Assembly: GCF_023155275.1 (NCBI RefSeq)
Contig: NZ_JALMUV010000010.1
Span: forward strand, 1 to 64,000
Direction: 5' to 3'
Origin: Streptomyces rhizoryzae
GTDB taxonomy: Bacteria; Actinomycetota; Actinomycetes; Streptomycetales; Streptomycetaceae
Length of the DNA: 64,000 nt
Within the stretch, counting starts at the first letter, position 1. Every line of letters starts with the position of its first letter. This document shows, piece by piece, positions 56,872 through 64,000 of this stretch. Made by a program: the position numbers and the translations under genes. Under the pieces are notes generated by a model. That model worked only from the letters and a program-made list of their open reading frames with translations, was not told where the DNA came from and did no database searches.

Positions 56872-57576
56872 GTGACCCGAGCATCCCTGGACAAGCAGCC
56901 GAACGAAGTCGCCGCGATGTTCGACGACGTGGCGGCGCGCTACGACCTGACCAACGAAGTGCTCTCCCTGGGCCAGGCGCGGCTCTGGCGCAAGGAGGTG
57001 GACCGCGCGGTCGCCGCGCGGCCCGCCGAGCGGGTCCTCGACCTCGCGGCCGGGACCGGCACCTCCTCGCTGCCGTTCGCGCGGAGCGGGGCCTACGTGG
57101 TCCCCTGCGACTTCTCGGTGGGGATGCTGGCGGAGGGCAAGAAGCGGCGCCCCTGGCTGCCGTTCACCGCCGGGGACGGGATGCGGCTGCCGTTCGCGGA
57201 CGAGGTGTTCGACGCCGTCACGATCTCCTTCGGGCTGCGGAACATCCAGGACACCGACGCGGCGCTGGCCGAGCTGTACCGGGTCACCAAGCCCGGTGGG
57301 CGGGTGGTGATCTGCGAGTTCAGCGAGCCGACCTGGGCGCCGTTCCGGACCGTCTACACCGAGTACCTGATGCGGGCGCTGCCGCCGGTCGCGCGGGTGG
57401 TCAGCAGCAACCCCGAGGCGTACGTGTACCTCGCCGAGTCGATCCGGACCTGGCCCAACCAGCCGGAACTGGCCGCCCGGCTCCAGGGCGCGGGCTGGAC
57501 GCGGGTCGCCTGGCGGAATCTGACCGGCGGCATCGTGGCGCTCCACCGGGGCGTGAAGCCGGCGACCGGGGCGTGA
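56872..57576 (+). CDS. menG: Demethylmenaquinone methyltransferase
   Basis: A 234-residue SAM-dependent enzyme making menaquinone from demethylmenaquinone. [21 protein letters not shown] starts the domain; [16 protein letters not shown] is the SAM-binding motif; [13 protein letters not shown] and [15 protein letters not shown] follow. GTG 56872 is preferred because GACAAT (56860-56865) sits as a -10 box 6 nt before it, giving a leaderless message; GTG 56857 would add five residues. Confidence 0.93.
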   Translation: MTRASLDKQPNEVAAMFDDVAARYDLTNEVLSLGQARLWRKEVDRAVAARPAERVLDLAAGTGTSSLPFARSGAYVVPCDFSVGMLAEGKKRRPWLPFTAGDGMRLPFADEVFDAVTISFGLRNIQDTDAALAELYRVTKPGGRVVICEFSEPTWAPFRTVYTEYLMRALPPVARVVSSNPEAYVYLAESIRTWPNQPELAARLQGAGWTRVAWRNLTGGIVALHRGVKPATGA

Positions 57577-57630
57577 GGCCGATATCGGCCCGCCGGCGAC
57601 CGCCCGCGTAGGGCGGCCCCGCAGAAACGT

Positions 57631-57673
57631 CAGGGCCCGTCCGGCCGGTGGGAAGGTGGCGGGACGGGCCCTG
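57631..57673. terminator. Bidirectional terminator between menG and the carboxypeptidase gene
   Basis: A perfect 12-bp stem pairs 57631-57642 (CAGGGCCCGTCC) with 57662-57673, loop 19 nt. Confidence 0.78.
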
Positions 57674-57716
57674 GGGGAGGCGGGCCGGGTGGGCCGGGGT
57701 GCCTCGGGGGTGCTGG

Positions 57717-58628
57717 TTACTTCTTGAAGGCGTAGTCCATCAGCTTCTTGGCGTCCGCGGTGCGGTTGTCCACCGAGGAGGAGGCCAGGACGGTGCCGAT
57801 GACCGTCTTGCCGTTCCGGGTGGCGGCGAAGACCAGGCAGTACTTGGCCTCAGGGCCGGAGCCGGTCTTCACGCCGATGGTGCCCTTGTAGCTGCTGAGC
57901 AGGTTGTTGGTGTTGGTCCACGACATGTAGCGGTAGCCGCCGTTCTTCGTCGTGACCTTCTGCTTGGTGGACTTCGTTCCCACGATCGTGCGGAACGTGG
58001 AGAACGTCATCGCGTTGCCGGCGAGCTTGGTCAGGTCGCGGGGCGTCGAGTAGTTCGCGCCGCGCCCTATTCCGTCGAACGAGTCGAAGTGGGTGTTCTT
58101 CATGCCCAGGCTCTTGGCGGTGGTGTTCATCTGGCCGATGAACGACTTCACCCGGGCGTCCCGGGTCGAGCCGGTGCCGAACGTGTCGGCGAGCGCGTAC
58201 GCGGCGTCGCAGCCGGACGGGAGCATCAGCCCGTAGAGCAGCTGACGGACCGTCACCTTGTCGCCGACGATGAGGTGGGCGGACGAGGCCCAGTTGTTGT
58301 TGACGATGTAGTCGCTGTACGCCTTCTGGACCGTGACCTTGGAATCCAGGTTGAGGTTCTTCTTGGCCAGCACCACCCGGGCCGTCATGATCTTGGTGGT
58401 GGAGCCGGTGGACCGGCGGGTGTCCGCGGCCTTGGCGAAGAGCGTCGCGCCGGTGCCGTTGTTCATCACGAAACCGCCGGCGGCGGTGATGCCGGGCGTC
58501 GGGAGGGCGGCGGCCTGCGCCTGGGAGCCGAACGCCCCGGCGGTCAGGACGGCTCCGGTGGTGACGGCCACGGCGGAGGCGCGCCGGATGCCCTTGATGG
58601 CCCTGATGCCTTTGATGCCAATGTTCAA
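57717..58628 (-). CDS. D-alanyl-D-alanine carboxypeptidase (S11-type PBP)
   Basis: A 303-residue secreted serine peptidase trimming peptidoglycan stem peptides. The signal peptide ends at about residue 40 (SQAQA|A). SxxK motif: STTK. The second motif reads SGCD where SxN is usual. KTG triad: VKTGSG. The TTG start at 58628 is preceded by GGAG 7 nt upstream and fits the signal peptide (MNIGIKGIRAIKGIRRAS); upstream in-frame codons look non-coding. Confidence 0.9.
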   Translation of the reverse strand: MNIGIKGIRAIKGIRRASAVAVTTGAVLTAGAFGSQAQAAALPTPGITAAGGFVMNNGTGATLFAKAADTRRSTGSTTKIMTARVVLAKKNLNLDSKVTVQKAYSDYIVNNNWASSAHLIVGDKVTVRQLLYGLMLPSGCDAAYALADTFGTGSTRDARVKSFIGQMNTTAKSLGMKNTHFDSFDGIGRGANYSTPRDLTKLAGNAMTFSTFRTIVGTKSTKQKVTTKNGGYRYMSWTNTNNLLSSYKGTIGVKTGSGPEAKYCLVFAATRNGKTVIGTVLASSSVDNRTADAKKLMDYAFKK

Positions 58629-58811
58629 AGTGGATGCTCCAAATAGCCCTGCACTGCGGGCACATGAGAGTGCCGCTCTCTCTTGAGACAACCGGGGCGG
58701 GGCAATGGATGCGCGGGCGGGGGTTGTGTTTTGGTCAATTCTGGCCACGCGCCGGCGGGGCGCGAGCCCGCCCGTAACCATCCGGCCTCCGCCCCCCCGC
58801 CCGCCGGCCCC

Positions 58812-59333
58812 TCAGAGGTCCAATCGGTGGCAGTGGGCCGTGCGGTGGCCGGCCGGTACGGGAAGGGTTTCCGCGTGGCGCATGCCCAGGCGGCGGGTGA
58901 CGGCGAGGGAGCGGGCGTTGCGGGCGTCGACCATCGCGACCACGTGCCGGACGCCGGCCGCCCGTACGGCCGCCAGGGCCTGCCGGGCGGCGGCCGTGAC
59001 GTACCCCTTGCCCCAGTACGCCCGCCCCAGCCGCCAGCCGATCTCGATCTCGCCCGCCGGGCCCCAGTCGTGCGGCCAGGGCTGGGCGCCGGTGAAGCCC
59101 ATGACGGCGCCGTCCGCCGGGTCGAGGAGGGTGTAGAGGCAGAAGCCGCGTTCGGCGTGGTGGCGGCGCTGGCGGGCGGTGAGTTCCTCGTAGACGGAGA
59201 ACTCGGCGGGGGCGCCGCCGTGGAACTCCATGACCTCGGGATCGTCGAAGACCCGGTGCCAGTGCACCGCGTCCTCCTCGGTGGGGACCCGCAGCCCCAC
59301 GGCGGGCAGCGGTCGGGCGGGCGCAGACGTCAT
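58812..59333 (-). CDS. GNAT family N-acetyltransferase
   Basis: A 173-residue acetyltransferase of the RimJ/RimL type: LRVPTEEDAVHWHRVFDDPEV, GEIEIGWRLGRAYWGKGYVTAA with the acetyl-CoA site GKGYVT, and VDARNARSLAVTRRLGM. Likely N-acetylates a protein or small amine. Start ATG 59333 (MTSAPARP). Confidence 0.9.
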   Translation of the reverse strand: MTSAPARPLPAVGLRVPTEEDAVHWHRVFDDPEVMEFHGGAPAEFSVYEELTARQRRHHAERGFCLYTLLDPADGAVMGFTGAQPWPHDWGPAGEIEIGWRLGRAYWGKGYVTAAARQALAAVRAAGVRHVVAMVDARNARSLAVTRRLGMRHAETLPVPAGHRTAHCHRLDL

Positions 59334-59496
59334 GGGACAACCCTTCAGTTTCCGATCGTCACGGCCCCCATAGACTGCCCCTGCCCGGTGTCCGCCGGCA
59401 CCCGGATATCCACCGCCGGCCACCGCCCCGCATGCCGGGTCCCGCAGCCCCGAGCCCACAGACCCCACCCCCCATCGACTTCCGGGAGACAACGCC

Positions 59497-60810
59497 GTGA
59501 CCGAGTCCGCGCCCGTGACCGAGTCCGTGACCGCACCCCGATCGGAGCACAGCGCGGATGTGATCGTCGTCGGCGCCGGTCCGGCCGGCTCGGCCACCGC
59601 CTACCACCTGGCCAAGTCGGGCCTGGACGTGCTGCTGCTGGAGAAGACCGCGTTCCCGCGCGAGAAGGTGTGCGGTGACGGGCTCACCCCGCGGGCCGTC
59701 AAGCAGCTGGTGGCGATGGGCATCGACATCTCCGAGGAAGCGGGCTGGCTGCGCAACAAGGGCCTGCGGATCATCGGCGGCGGCTCCCGGCTCCAGCTGG
59801 ACTGGCCGGATCTCGCCTCCTTCCCCGACTACGGCCTGGTCCGCAAGCGGGACGACTTCGACGAGCAGCTGGCCCGGCAGGCCCAGAAGGCCGGGGCGCG
59901 GCTGTACGAGCGGTGCACCGTCGGCGCGCCGATCGTCGACGAGCTGACCGGCCGGATCACCGGGGTGCACGCCAAGCTCGGTGAGGAGAAGGCGCCGGCC
60001 ACCTTCCACGCCCCGATCGTGGTGGCCGCCGACGGCAACTCCACCCGGCTGTCGCTGGCGATGGGCCTGCACCGGCGCGAGGACCGGCCGATGGGTGTCG
60101 CGGTGCGGACGTACTTCACCTCGCCGCGGCACGACGACGACTACCTGGAGTCCTGGCTGGAGCTGTGGGACCGCCGCGGCGCCCAGGACCGGCTGCTGCC
60201 GGGCTACGGCTGGATCTTCGGGATGGGCGACGGCACGAGCAACGTCGGCCTGGGGATCCTCAACTCCAGCTCCGCCTTCCGGGAGCTGGACTGGCGGGAG
60301 ATCCTCAAGGCGTGGTGCGCGTCGATGCCCGCCGACTGGGGCTACACGCCGGAGAACATGACCGGCCCGATCCGCGGTGCGGCGCTGCCGATGGCGTTCA
60401 ACCGGCAGCCGCACTACACCAGGGGCCTGCTGCTGGTCGGTGACGCGGGCGGGCTGGTGAACCCGTTCAACGGCGAGGGCATCGCGTACGCGATGGAGTC
60501 CGGGGCGATCGCGGCCGAGGTGATCGTGCAGGCGCAGGCCCGCGCCACGTACGCGCAGCGGGAGCTGGCGCTGCACCGGTACCCGAAGGTGCTCAAGGAC
60601 ACCTACGGCGGCTACTACTCGCTGGGCCGGGCGTTCGTGAAGCTGATCGGCAACCCGAAGGTCATGCAGATCGCCACCCAGCGCGGGCTGACGCATCCGC
60701 TGCTGATGCGCTTCACGCTGAAGATGCTGGCCAACCTCACCGATCCGACCGGCGGCGACGCGATGGACCGGATCATCAACGGGCTGAGCAAGGTCGCGCC
60801 GAAGGCGTGA
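59497..60810 (+). CDS. Geranylgeranyl reductase family FAD oxidoreductase
   Basis: A 437-residue FAD enzyme. VIVVGAGPAGSATAYHLA is the Rossmann GxGxxG, then LLLEKTAFPREKVCGDGLTPRAVK, VVAADGNSTRLS, and GLLLVGDAGGLVNPFNGEGIAYAMESG. The family saturates isoprenoid double bonds; in mycobacteria MenJ reduces the menaquinone side chain, so this enzyme is likely to make partly saturated MK-9(Hx). GTG 59497 has GGGAGA 7 nt upstream. In S. coelicolor the equivalent gene precedes the nuo region. Confidence 0.92.
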   Translation: MTESAPVTESVTAPRSEHSADVIVVGAGPAGSATAYHLAKSGLDVLLLEKTAFPREKVCGDGLTPRAVKQLVAMGIDISEEAGWLRNKGLRIIGGGSRLQLDWPDLASFPDYGLVRKRDDFDEQLARQAQKAGARLYERCTVGAPIVDELTGRITGVHAKLGEEKAPATFHAPIVVAADGNSTRLSLAMGLHRREDRPMGVAVRTYFTSPRHDDDYLESWLELWDRRGAQDRLLPGYGWIFGMGDGTSNVGLGILNSSSAFRELDWREILKAWCASMPADWGYTPENMTGPIRGAALPMAFNRQPHYTRGLLLVGDAGGLVNPFNGEGIAYAMESGAIAAEVIVQAQARATYAQRELALHRYPKVLKDTYGGYYSLGRAFVKLIGNPKVMQIATQRGLTHPLLMRFTLKMLANLTDPTGGDAMDRIINGLSKVAPKA

Positions 60811-60829
60811 CGCGCGGCGGCAGCGGCGG

Positions 60830-60865
60830 CGCGGGCCGGTCCCCGGGGGCGGGGGCCGGCCCGCG
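60830..60865 (+). terminator. Terminator after the geranylgeranyl reductase gene
   Basis: A 15-bp stem with one mismatch pairs 60830-60844 (CGCGGGCCGGTCCCC) with 60851-60865, loop 6 nt. Confidence 0.78.
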
Positions 60866-61007
60866 GTGCGTGCGGCCCCGCCGGCCCCGGCCCGGGCCGC
60901 CTTACGCGGGAGGTAATTGAGCCGTTCCCGCGGCCCCGGCATCGTGGTGCACGTCGCGGACGGAAGCGGCGGAAGGCGGGGGAGCCCGCACGACGGGAGG
61001 GGACGCC

Positions 61008-61823
61008 ATGTTCTTCGACGGCCACGACGGGACCCGGCTGTGGTACGAGGACTACGGCCAGGGCGAGCCGCTGGTGTTCGTGTCGAGCGCGATGCTCGGC
61101 ACCGACATGTGGGAGTACCAGATCCCCTACTTCGTGGAACGGGGCTTCCGCTGCGTGGCGTTCGACCGCCGCGGGCACGGCCGCTCGGACCGGCCCTCCT
61201 CCGGGTACGACATCGATTCGACGTCGGAGGACCTGGCGGCGCTGCTGGACCACCTCGGGCTGGACCGGGTGACCCTGGTGGGCCACTCGCTGGGCGGGGC
61301 GGAGATCGCCCGCTATCTGGCGCGGCACGGTTCGGGGCGGGTCCGCCGGGTGGCGTTCGTGGCGGCGATGCTGCCGTTCCTGAAGCGGACCGAGGACAAT
61401 CCCGGGGGGATCCCGGAGGCCGCCTTCGAGGCGTCGGCGGCGCTGCTGCGCAGGGACCGCCCCCGGTGGATGGCGCAGCAGGCCCAGGTCTTCTTCGCCA
61501 CCCACCTGGGCAACGACGTGCACCCGCTGATGGTCGACTTCACGATCCGGCAGGTGATGTCCTGCGCGCCGTACGCGACGCAGGCGGCGCAGCGGGAGGT
61601 GTTCCACACCGATCACCGGGCGGGGCTGCGGGAGATCGACGTCCCGGTGCTGGTGGTGCACGGCGCGGCGGACTTCTCGGCGCCGGTCGAGGTCACCGGG
61701 CGGCGGACCGCGGGACTGGTGCCGGGCGCGGTCTACAAGGAGTACCCGACGGCCGGGCACGGCCTCTACGCCAGCCACCACGAGCAGCTGAACGCGGACC
61801 TGCTGGAGTTCTTCGCGGGCTGA
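61008..61823 (+). CDS. Alpha/beta hydrolase (chloroperoxidase-like)
   Basis: A 271-residue serine hydrolase of the haloperoxidase/esterase group. FVSSAMLGTDMWEYQIP carries the oxyanion region; AFDRRGHGRSDRP follows; the nucleophile elbow is VGHSLGGAE; DVPVLVVHGAADFSAP holds the acid and PTAGHGLYASHH the His. The family hydrolyses esters and sometimes perhydrolyses. GGGAGGGG lies 5 nt before the ATG. Substrate unknown. Confidence 0.92.
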   Translation: MFFDGHDGTRLWYEDYGQGEPLVFVSSAMLGTDMWEYQIPYFVERGFRCVAFDRRGHGRSDRPSSGYDIDSTSEDLAALLDHLGLDRVTLVGHSLGGAEIARYLARHGSGRVRRVAFVAAMLPFLKRTEDNPGGIPEAAFEASAALLRRDRPRWMAQQAQVFFATHLGNDVHPLMVDFTIRQVMSCAPYATQAAQREVFHTDHRAGLREIDVPVLVVHGAADFSAPVEVTGRRTAGLVPGAVYKEYPTAGHGLYASHHEQLNADLLEFFAG

Positions 61824-61863
61824 GGGTGGGCGGGCCGTCGGGTGCGGCGGTCCGCCCGGCGGG

Positions 61864-62483
61864 TCAGGGAGCGGCGGTCCGGGCGGGCAGGGGTGCCGGA
61901 GCGGGGCCGGGGGCGCGGCGGACGGGGGCGGTCAGCCGGTCGGCGCCGGCGGGTACGGGTACCGCGGCGAAGAGCGCGTCCTGGCGGGCCCGGAGGTCCC
62001 TGGCCCGGCCGGGCGGGGTGCCGGGCCGCCGCTGCTCGGCGCGGAGCGGGCGGGCGGCGCGCTGGGCGGCCGTGCTCTGCGGGGTGTGGAACCGGATCTC
62101 GAAGACCTGGCCGGTGCGGGGGGCGCGCCAGGCGGAGGTGATGCCCTTGGCGCCGGTGGGGCGGCCCCAGGTGTTGGCCCAGCGGGTGCTGTCGTCGCCC
62201 CAGGAGGTGAGCAGTCCGGCGGCGGCGGTGACGCCGCGGGTGTACCGGCCGGTGGGCCACTGGAGGGTGTAGCGGACCGCGTCGTCGAGCATGGCGAGCG
62301 CGGTGCCGACGCTGCGCCCGGGGACCTCGCGCATCCGGGTGGCGACCTTCGGGGCCCGCCGCCGCCGGCGGGCGGGGCGGCCGGGTCGGCGGCGGCGGGG
62401 GGTGCCGCGCCCAGGCCGAGGGCGGTGGTGAGGGCGGCGGTGAGTGCGGCCCGGGTGACGGGGCGGTGGGCGGGGCGGTGCAT
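61864..62483 (-). pseudogene. Remnant of a secreted RelA/SpoT-like ATP nucleotide 3'-pyrophosphokinase
   Basis: One frame from ATG 62483 encodes a signal peptide (MHRPAHRPVTRAALTAAL..., cleavage near PAAAD) and then runs into Pro/Ser nonsense. The other frame, from about 62355 to 61864, encodes conserved LDDAVRYTLQWPTGRYTRGV, KGITSAWRAPRTGQVFEIRFHTP and ALFAAVPVPAGAD. These match the second half of the synthetase fold of secreted streptomycete ATP nucleotide 3'-pyrophosphokinase. The ATP-binding half is missing and the two frames meet in a G/C run near 62355-62365, so the gene has a deletion plus frameshift. The Tyr of the YKGI motif is Ala. Confidence 0.65.
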
Positions 62484-62580
62484 CGGGTTCCTCTCGGCCG
62501 GGGCCGCGGAGGTGCGGCCGGGTCGAGAGGTGCAACGGGTGCGGGGGCGGTTCGGTGGCTGTCCGGGCGGGCGGAAACGC

Positions 62581-62616
62581 GGAACCGCCCCTCCCGAGCG
62601 GGGGAGGGGCGGTTCC
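62581..62616 (-). terminator. Terminator after the NlpC/P60 gene
   Basis: A perfect 15-bp stem pairs 62581-62595 (GGAACCGCCCCTCCC) with 62602-62616, loop 6 nt. It lies just downstream of the minus-strand NlpC/P60 gene. Confidence 0.88.
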
Positions 62617-62644
62617 GTTCAGCGTTCCGGGGTGGCGCGTCCGG

Positions 62645-63448
62645 TCAGAGGACGCGCACCGCGCCGGTGGGCATGTCGTAGCTGAGCGGGCGCTCGACGA
62701 TGCCGGTGCTGGGGTTCTGGGCGCCGATGAAGTTGCCGTTCCCGACGTAGACGGCGACGTGGTAGGCGCTGCCGGCGCTGCCCCAGTAGAGGATGTCGCC
62801 GACCTGGAGGTTGCCGAGGCCGACCTGGGTGCCGGTGGTGGACTGGCTCTGCGAGACGCGCGGCAGGTCGATGCCGACCTGGGCGAACGCGGCCTGGGTC
62901 AGGCCGGAGCAGTCGTAGGAGGAGGGGCCGCTGGAGCCGAGCACGTACGCCTTGCCGAGCTGCGCCTTGAGGAAGGAGACGAGGGTGGCGACGCTGCCGG
63001 TGGCGCCCGAGTCGGAGACGGCGCTCAGGGCGGTGCGGGCGTCGGACCGGGAGGCGCGGGCCTGGGCGGCTTCCTTGGCCTGGCGGGCCTCTTCGGCGGC
63101 CTTCTTGGCCTCGGCCTCGGCCTGGGCCTTCTTCTCGGCGGCGGCCTTGGCCTTGTCGGCGGCCTTGTCGGCCTTGGCCGCCGCGTCGTCCTGGAGGGCC
63201 TGCCGCTCGTAGCTGAACGCGGCCTGCTGGGCGGCGTCGGCGCTGCGGGCGCCGCTGGTGGCCAGCGCCGTGGTGATGGTGGGCATCTCCTGGGTTTCGG
63301 AGACGGGCTTCTCGACGGCGTTGGCCGGCACCGTCGCGCCGGTCACGGCGAGGGTGAGGAAGCCACCGGTCACACCCGCGCGCAGGGCCCGCGAGGACGC
63401 GGAGCGACGGGGCTTCCGGTGGCTGGGTATGAGTGCGTTCGGGGACAT
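62645..63448 (-). CDS. C40 family (NlpC/P60) peptidoglycan endopeptidase
   Basis: A 267-residue secreted cell-wall hydrolase. The signal peptide ends near residue 43 (PANA|V). A coiled-coil region rich in Ala, Lys, Glu (about 80-130) is followed by the NlpC/P60 domain: nucleophile Cys in SSYDCSGLTQAAF, LQVGDILYWGS, and the catalytic His in AYHVAVYVGNG. It cleaves D-Glu-diaminopimelate bonds in stem peptides. No c-di-AMP riboswitch is recognised upstream. In S. coelicolor the equivalent sits directly before nuoA. Confidence 0.92.
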   Translation of the reverse strand: MSPNALIPSHRKPRRSASSRALRAGVTGGFLTLAVTGATVPANAVEKPVSETQEMPTITTALATSGARSADAAQQAAFSYERQALQDDAAAKADKAADKAKAAAEKKAQAEAEAKKAAEEARQAKEAAQARASRSDARTALSAVSDSGATGSVATLVSFLKAQLGKAYVLGSSGPSSYDCSGLTQAAFAQVGIDLPRVSQSQSTTGTQVGLGNLQVGDILYWGSAGSAYHVAVYVGNGNFIGAQNPSTGIVERPLSYDMPTGAVRVL

Positions 63449-64000
63449 GGCACCACGGCTATCAGGAGCCGCTGGTTGCTGCCAACAAAGGTGGAGTACG
63501 CCACACTTGACGTGTACGCGGCGAATAAAACGGACTTTTCGTCAGCTCGTCCGCCGCTGACGGGATGTCCGGAATTCGTGATCATGTTCCTACGCACGGC
63601 ATTTGATGGTGCGCACGGCCTCCGTGGGCGCTTATCACTTCTTGATCCGCCTCGCCAAGGCTTCCCGGGAGTCAAGGTCTTATGGCTTCAAATCGCGTGG
63701 GATAGGTCACTCGTGAGTGTCCGTTATGTTCCCGTGACCGAACACGGGCCGCCGGACGGCCTCCCGGCGGTCCGGCGGCCCGCGCCGCCACCGCTCCGCT
63801 CGTGAACCGGAGCACGTACCGACGATCACGGACCGGTCACGAGACGATCACGTCTACGGCCGCCGCGCATATAGCAGTTGAGATGCGTCCAGCGCCAATT
63901 TGCTTGCTGCCACCGCTCCTTGATAGTGAAACCACCGCGCTGACCAGCGGTAACCCCGGCGAATGTCACCTCTCGTGATCACTCGCGCGCTTCGTGTGCG
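63449..64000. other. Right-end intergenic region
   Basis: About 550 nt with no convincing gene on either strand. It is AT-richer than average and should contain the promoter of the NlpC/P60 gene and, by synteny, the start of the control region for a nuo-type operon beyond the window. TTGACT on the minus strand near 63677 is a possible -35 without a good partner. Confidence 0.5.

Noticed and set aside
62555..63805. Plus-strand frame opposite the NlpC/P60 gene
   Set aside because: Gly/Leu/Val-rich shadow of the peptidase; the minus-strand gene has a signal peptide and catalytic motifs.
63449..64000. c-di-AMP (ydaO-type) riboswitch upstream of the NlpC/P60 gene
   Set aside because: Such riboswitches often precede streptomycete cell-wall hydrolases, but the expected conserved blocks (for example GGGGTGAA and the GACTCAACC-like 3' block) are not visible on the minus strand here.

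Overview
The window is high-GC actinobacterial chromosome and almost certainly Streptomyces or a close relative. The evidence is very high third-position GC, frequent GTG/TTG starts, the developmental sigma factor BldN with its anti-sigma factor RsbN, a rex-hemACD operon, a class I lysyl-tRNA synthetase and futalosine-pathway menaquinone genes. Nearly everything looks like core chromosome. I see no intact insertion sequence, prophage, CRISPR array or biosynthetic gene cluster.

Layout. 1-112: end of a 5S rRNA and the rrn terminator. 147-4480: HAD hydrolase, MFS transporter, AcuC-type deacetylase, phosphatase-family protein. 4609-10931: developmental block with a BdtA-like excisionase-family HTH protein, a 32-residue ribosome-associated protein, an epimerase, an acyltransferase, rsbN, bldN and a HAD-IB phosphatase. 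11064-17621: glutaredoxin-like protein, the redox repressor rex with its operator, hemA, hemC, a cobA-hemD fusion and hemB (tetrapyrrole synthesis). 17696-21440: divergent argS and lysS. 21626-29463: mixed block with two DUF3558 lipoproteins, rtcB, two SDR dehydrogenases, YnfA, a MazG-like protein, a cupin and a conserved hypothetical.

29756-37596: hemL, a histidine phosphatase, a Tat-type deacetylase-like lipoprotein and a complete System II cytochrome c biogenesis set (TlpA/ResA, CcdA, ResB, CcsB). 37699-40650: Tat phospholipase C-like protein, DUF4291 protein, PLDc_N membrane protein. 40737-57576: menaquinone synthesis by the futalosine route (UbiD-like, MqnP, UbiX, MqnE, MqnA, MqnC, methyltransferase), interspersed with a rhomboid protease, an Lrp regulator, a dicarboxylate/amino-acid symporter behind a Cys-rich leader peptide, small zinc-ribbon proteins and a cold-shock protein. 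57717-63448: D-Ala-D-Ala carboxypeptidase, GNAT, geranylgeranyl reductase-family enzyme, alpha/beta hydrolase, a frameshifted secreted RelA/SpoT-like pyrophosphokinase remnant and an NlpC/P60 hydrolase. In S. coelicolor the equivalent of this last gene lies just before the nuo operon, so nuoA probably follows the window.

The joint theme is respiration and redox: Rex (NADH/NAD+ sensing) over heme synthesis, cytochrome c maturation, menaquinone synthesis and, probably, complex I next door. The observations most worth a second look are the decayed secreted (p)ppApp-synthetase-like gene (61864-62483), the Cys-rich leader peptide before the symporter (47966-48070), a terminator-like hairpin inside the cspA leader (52289-52317), a duplicated inverted motif upstream of bldN (9749-9822), and a short transposon-end-like hairpin at 43238-43293.
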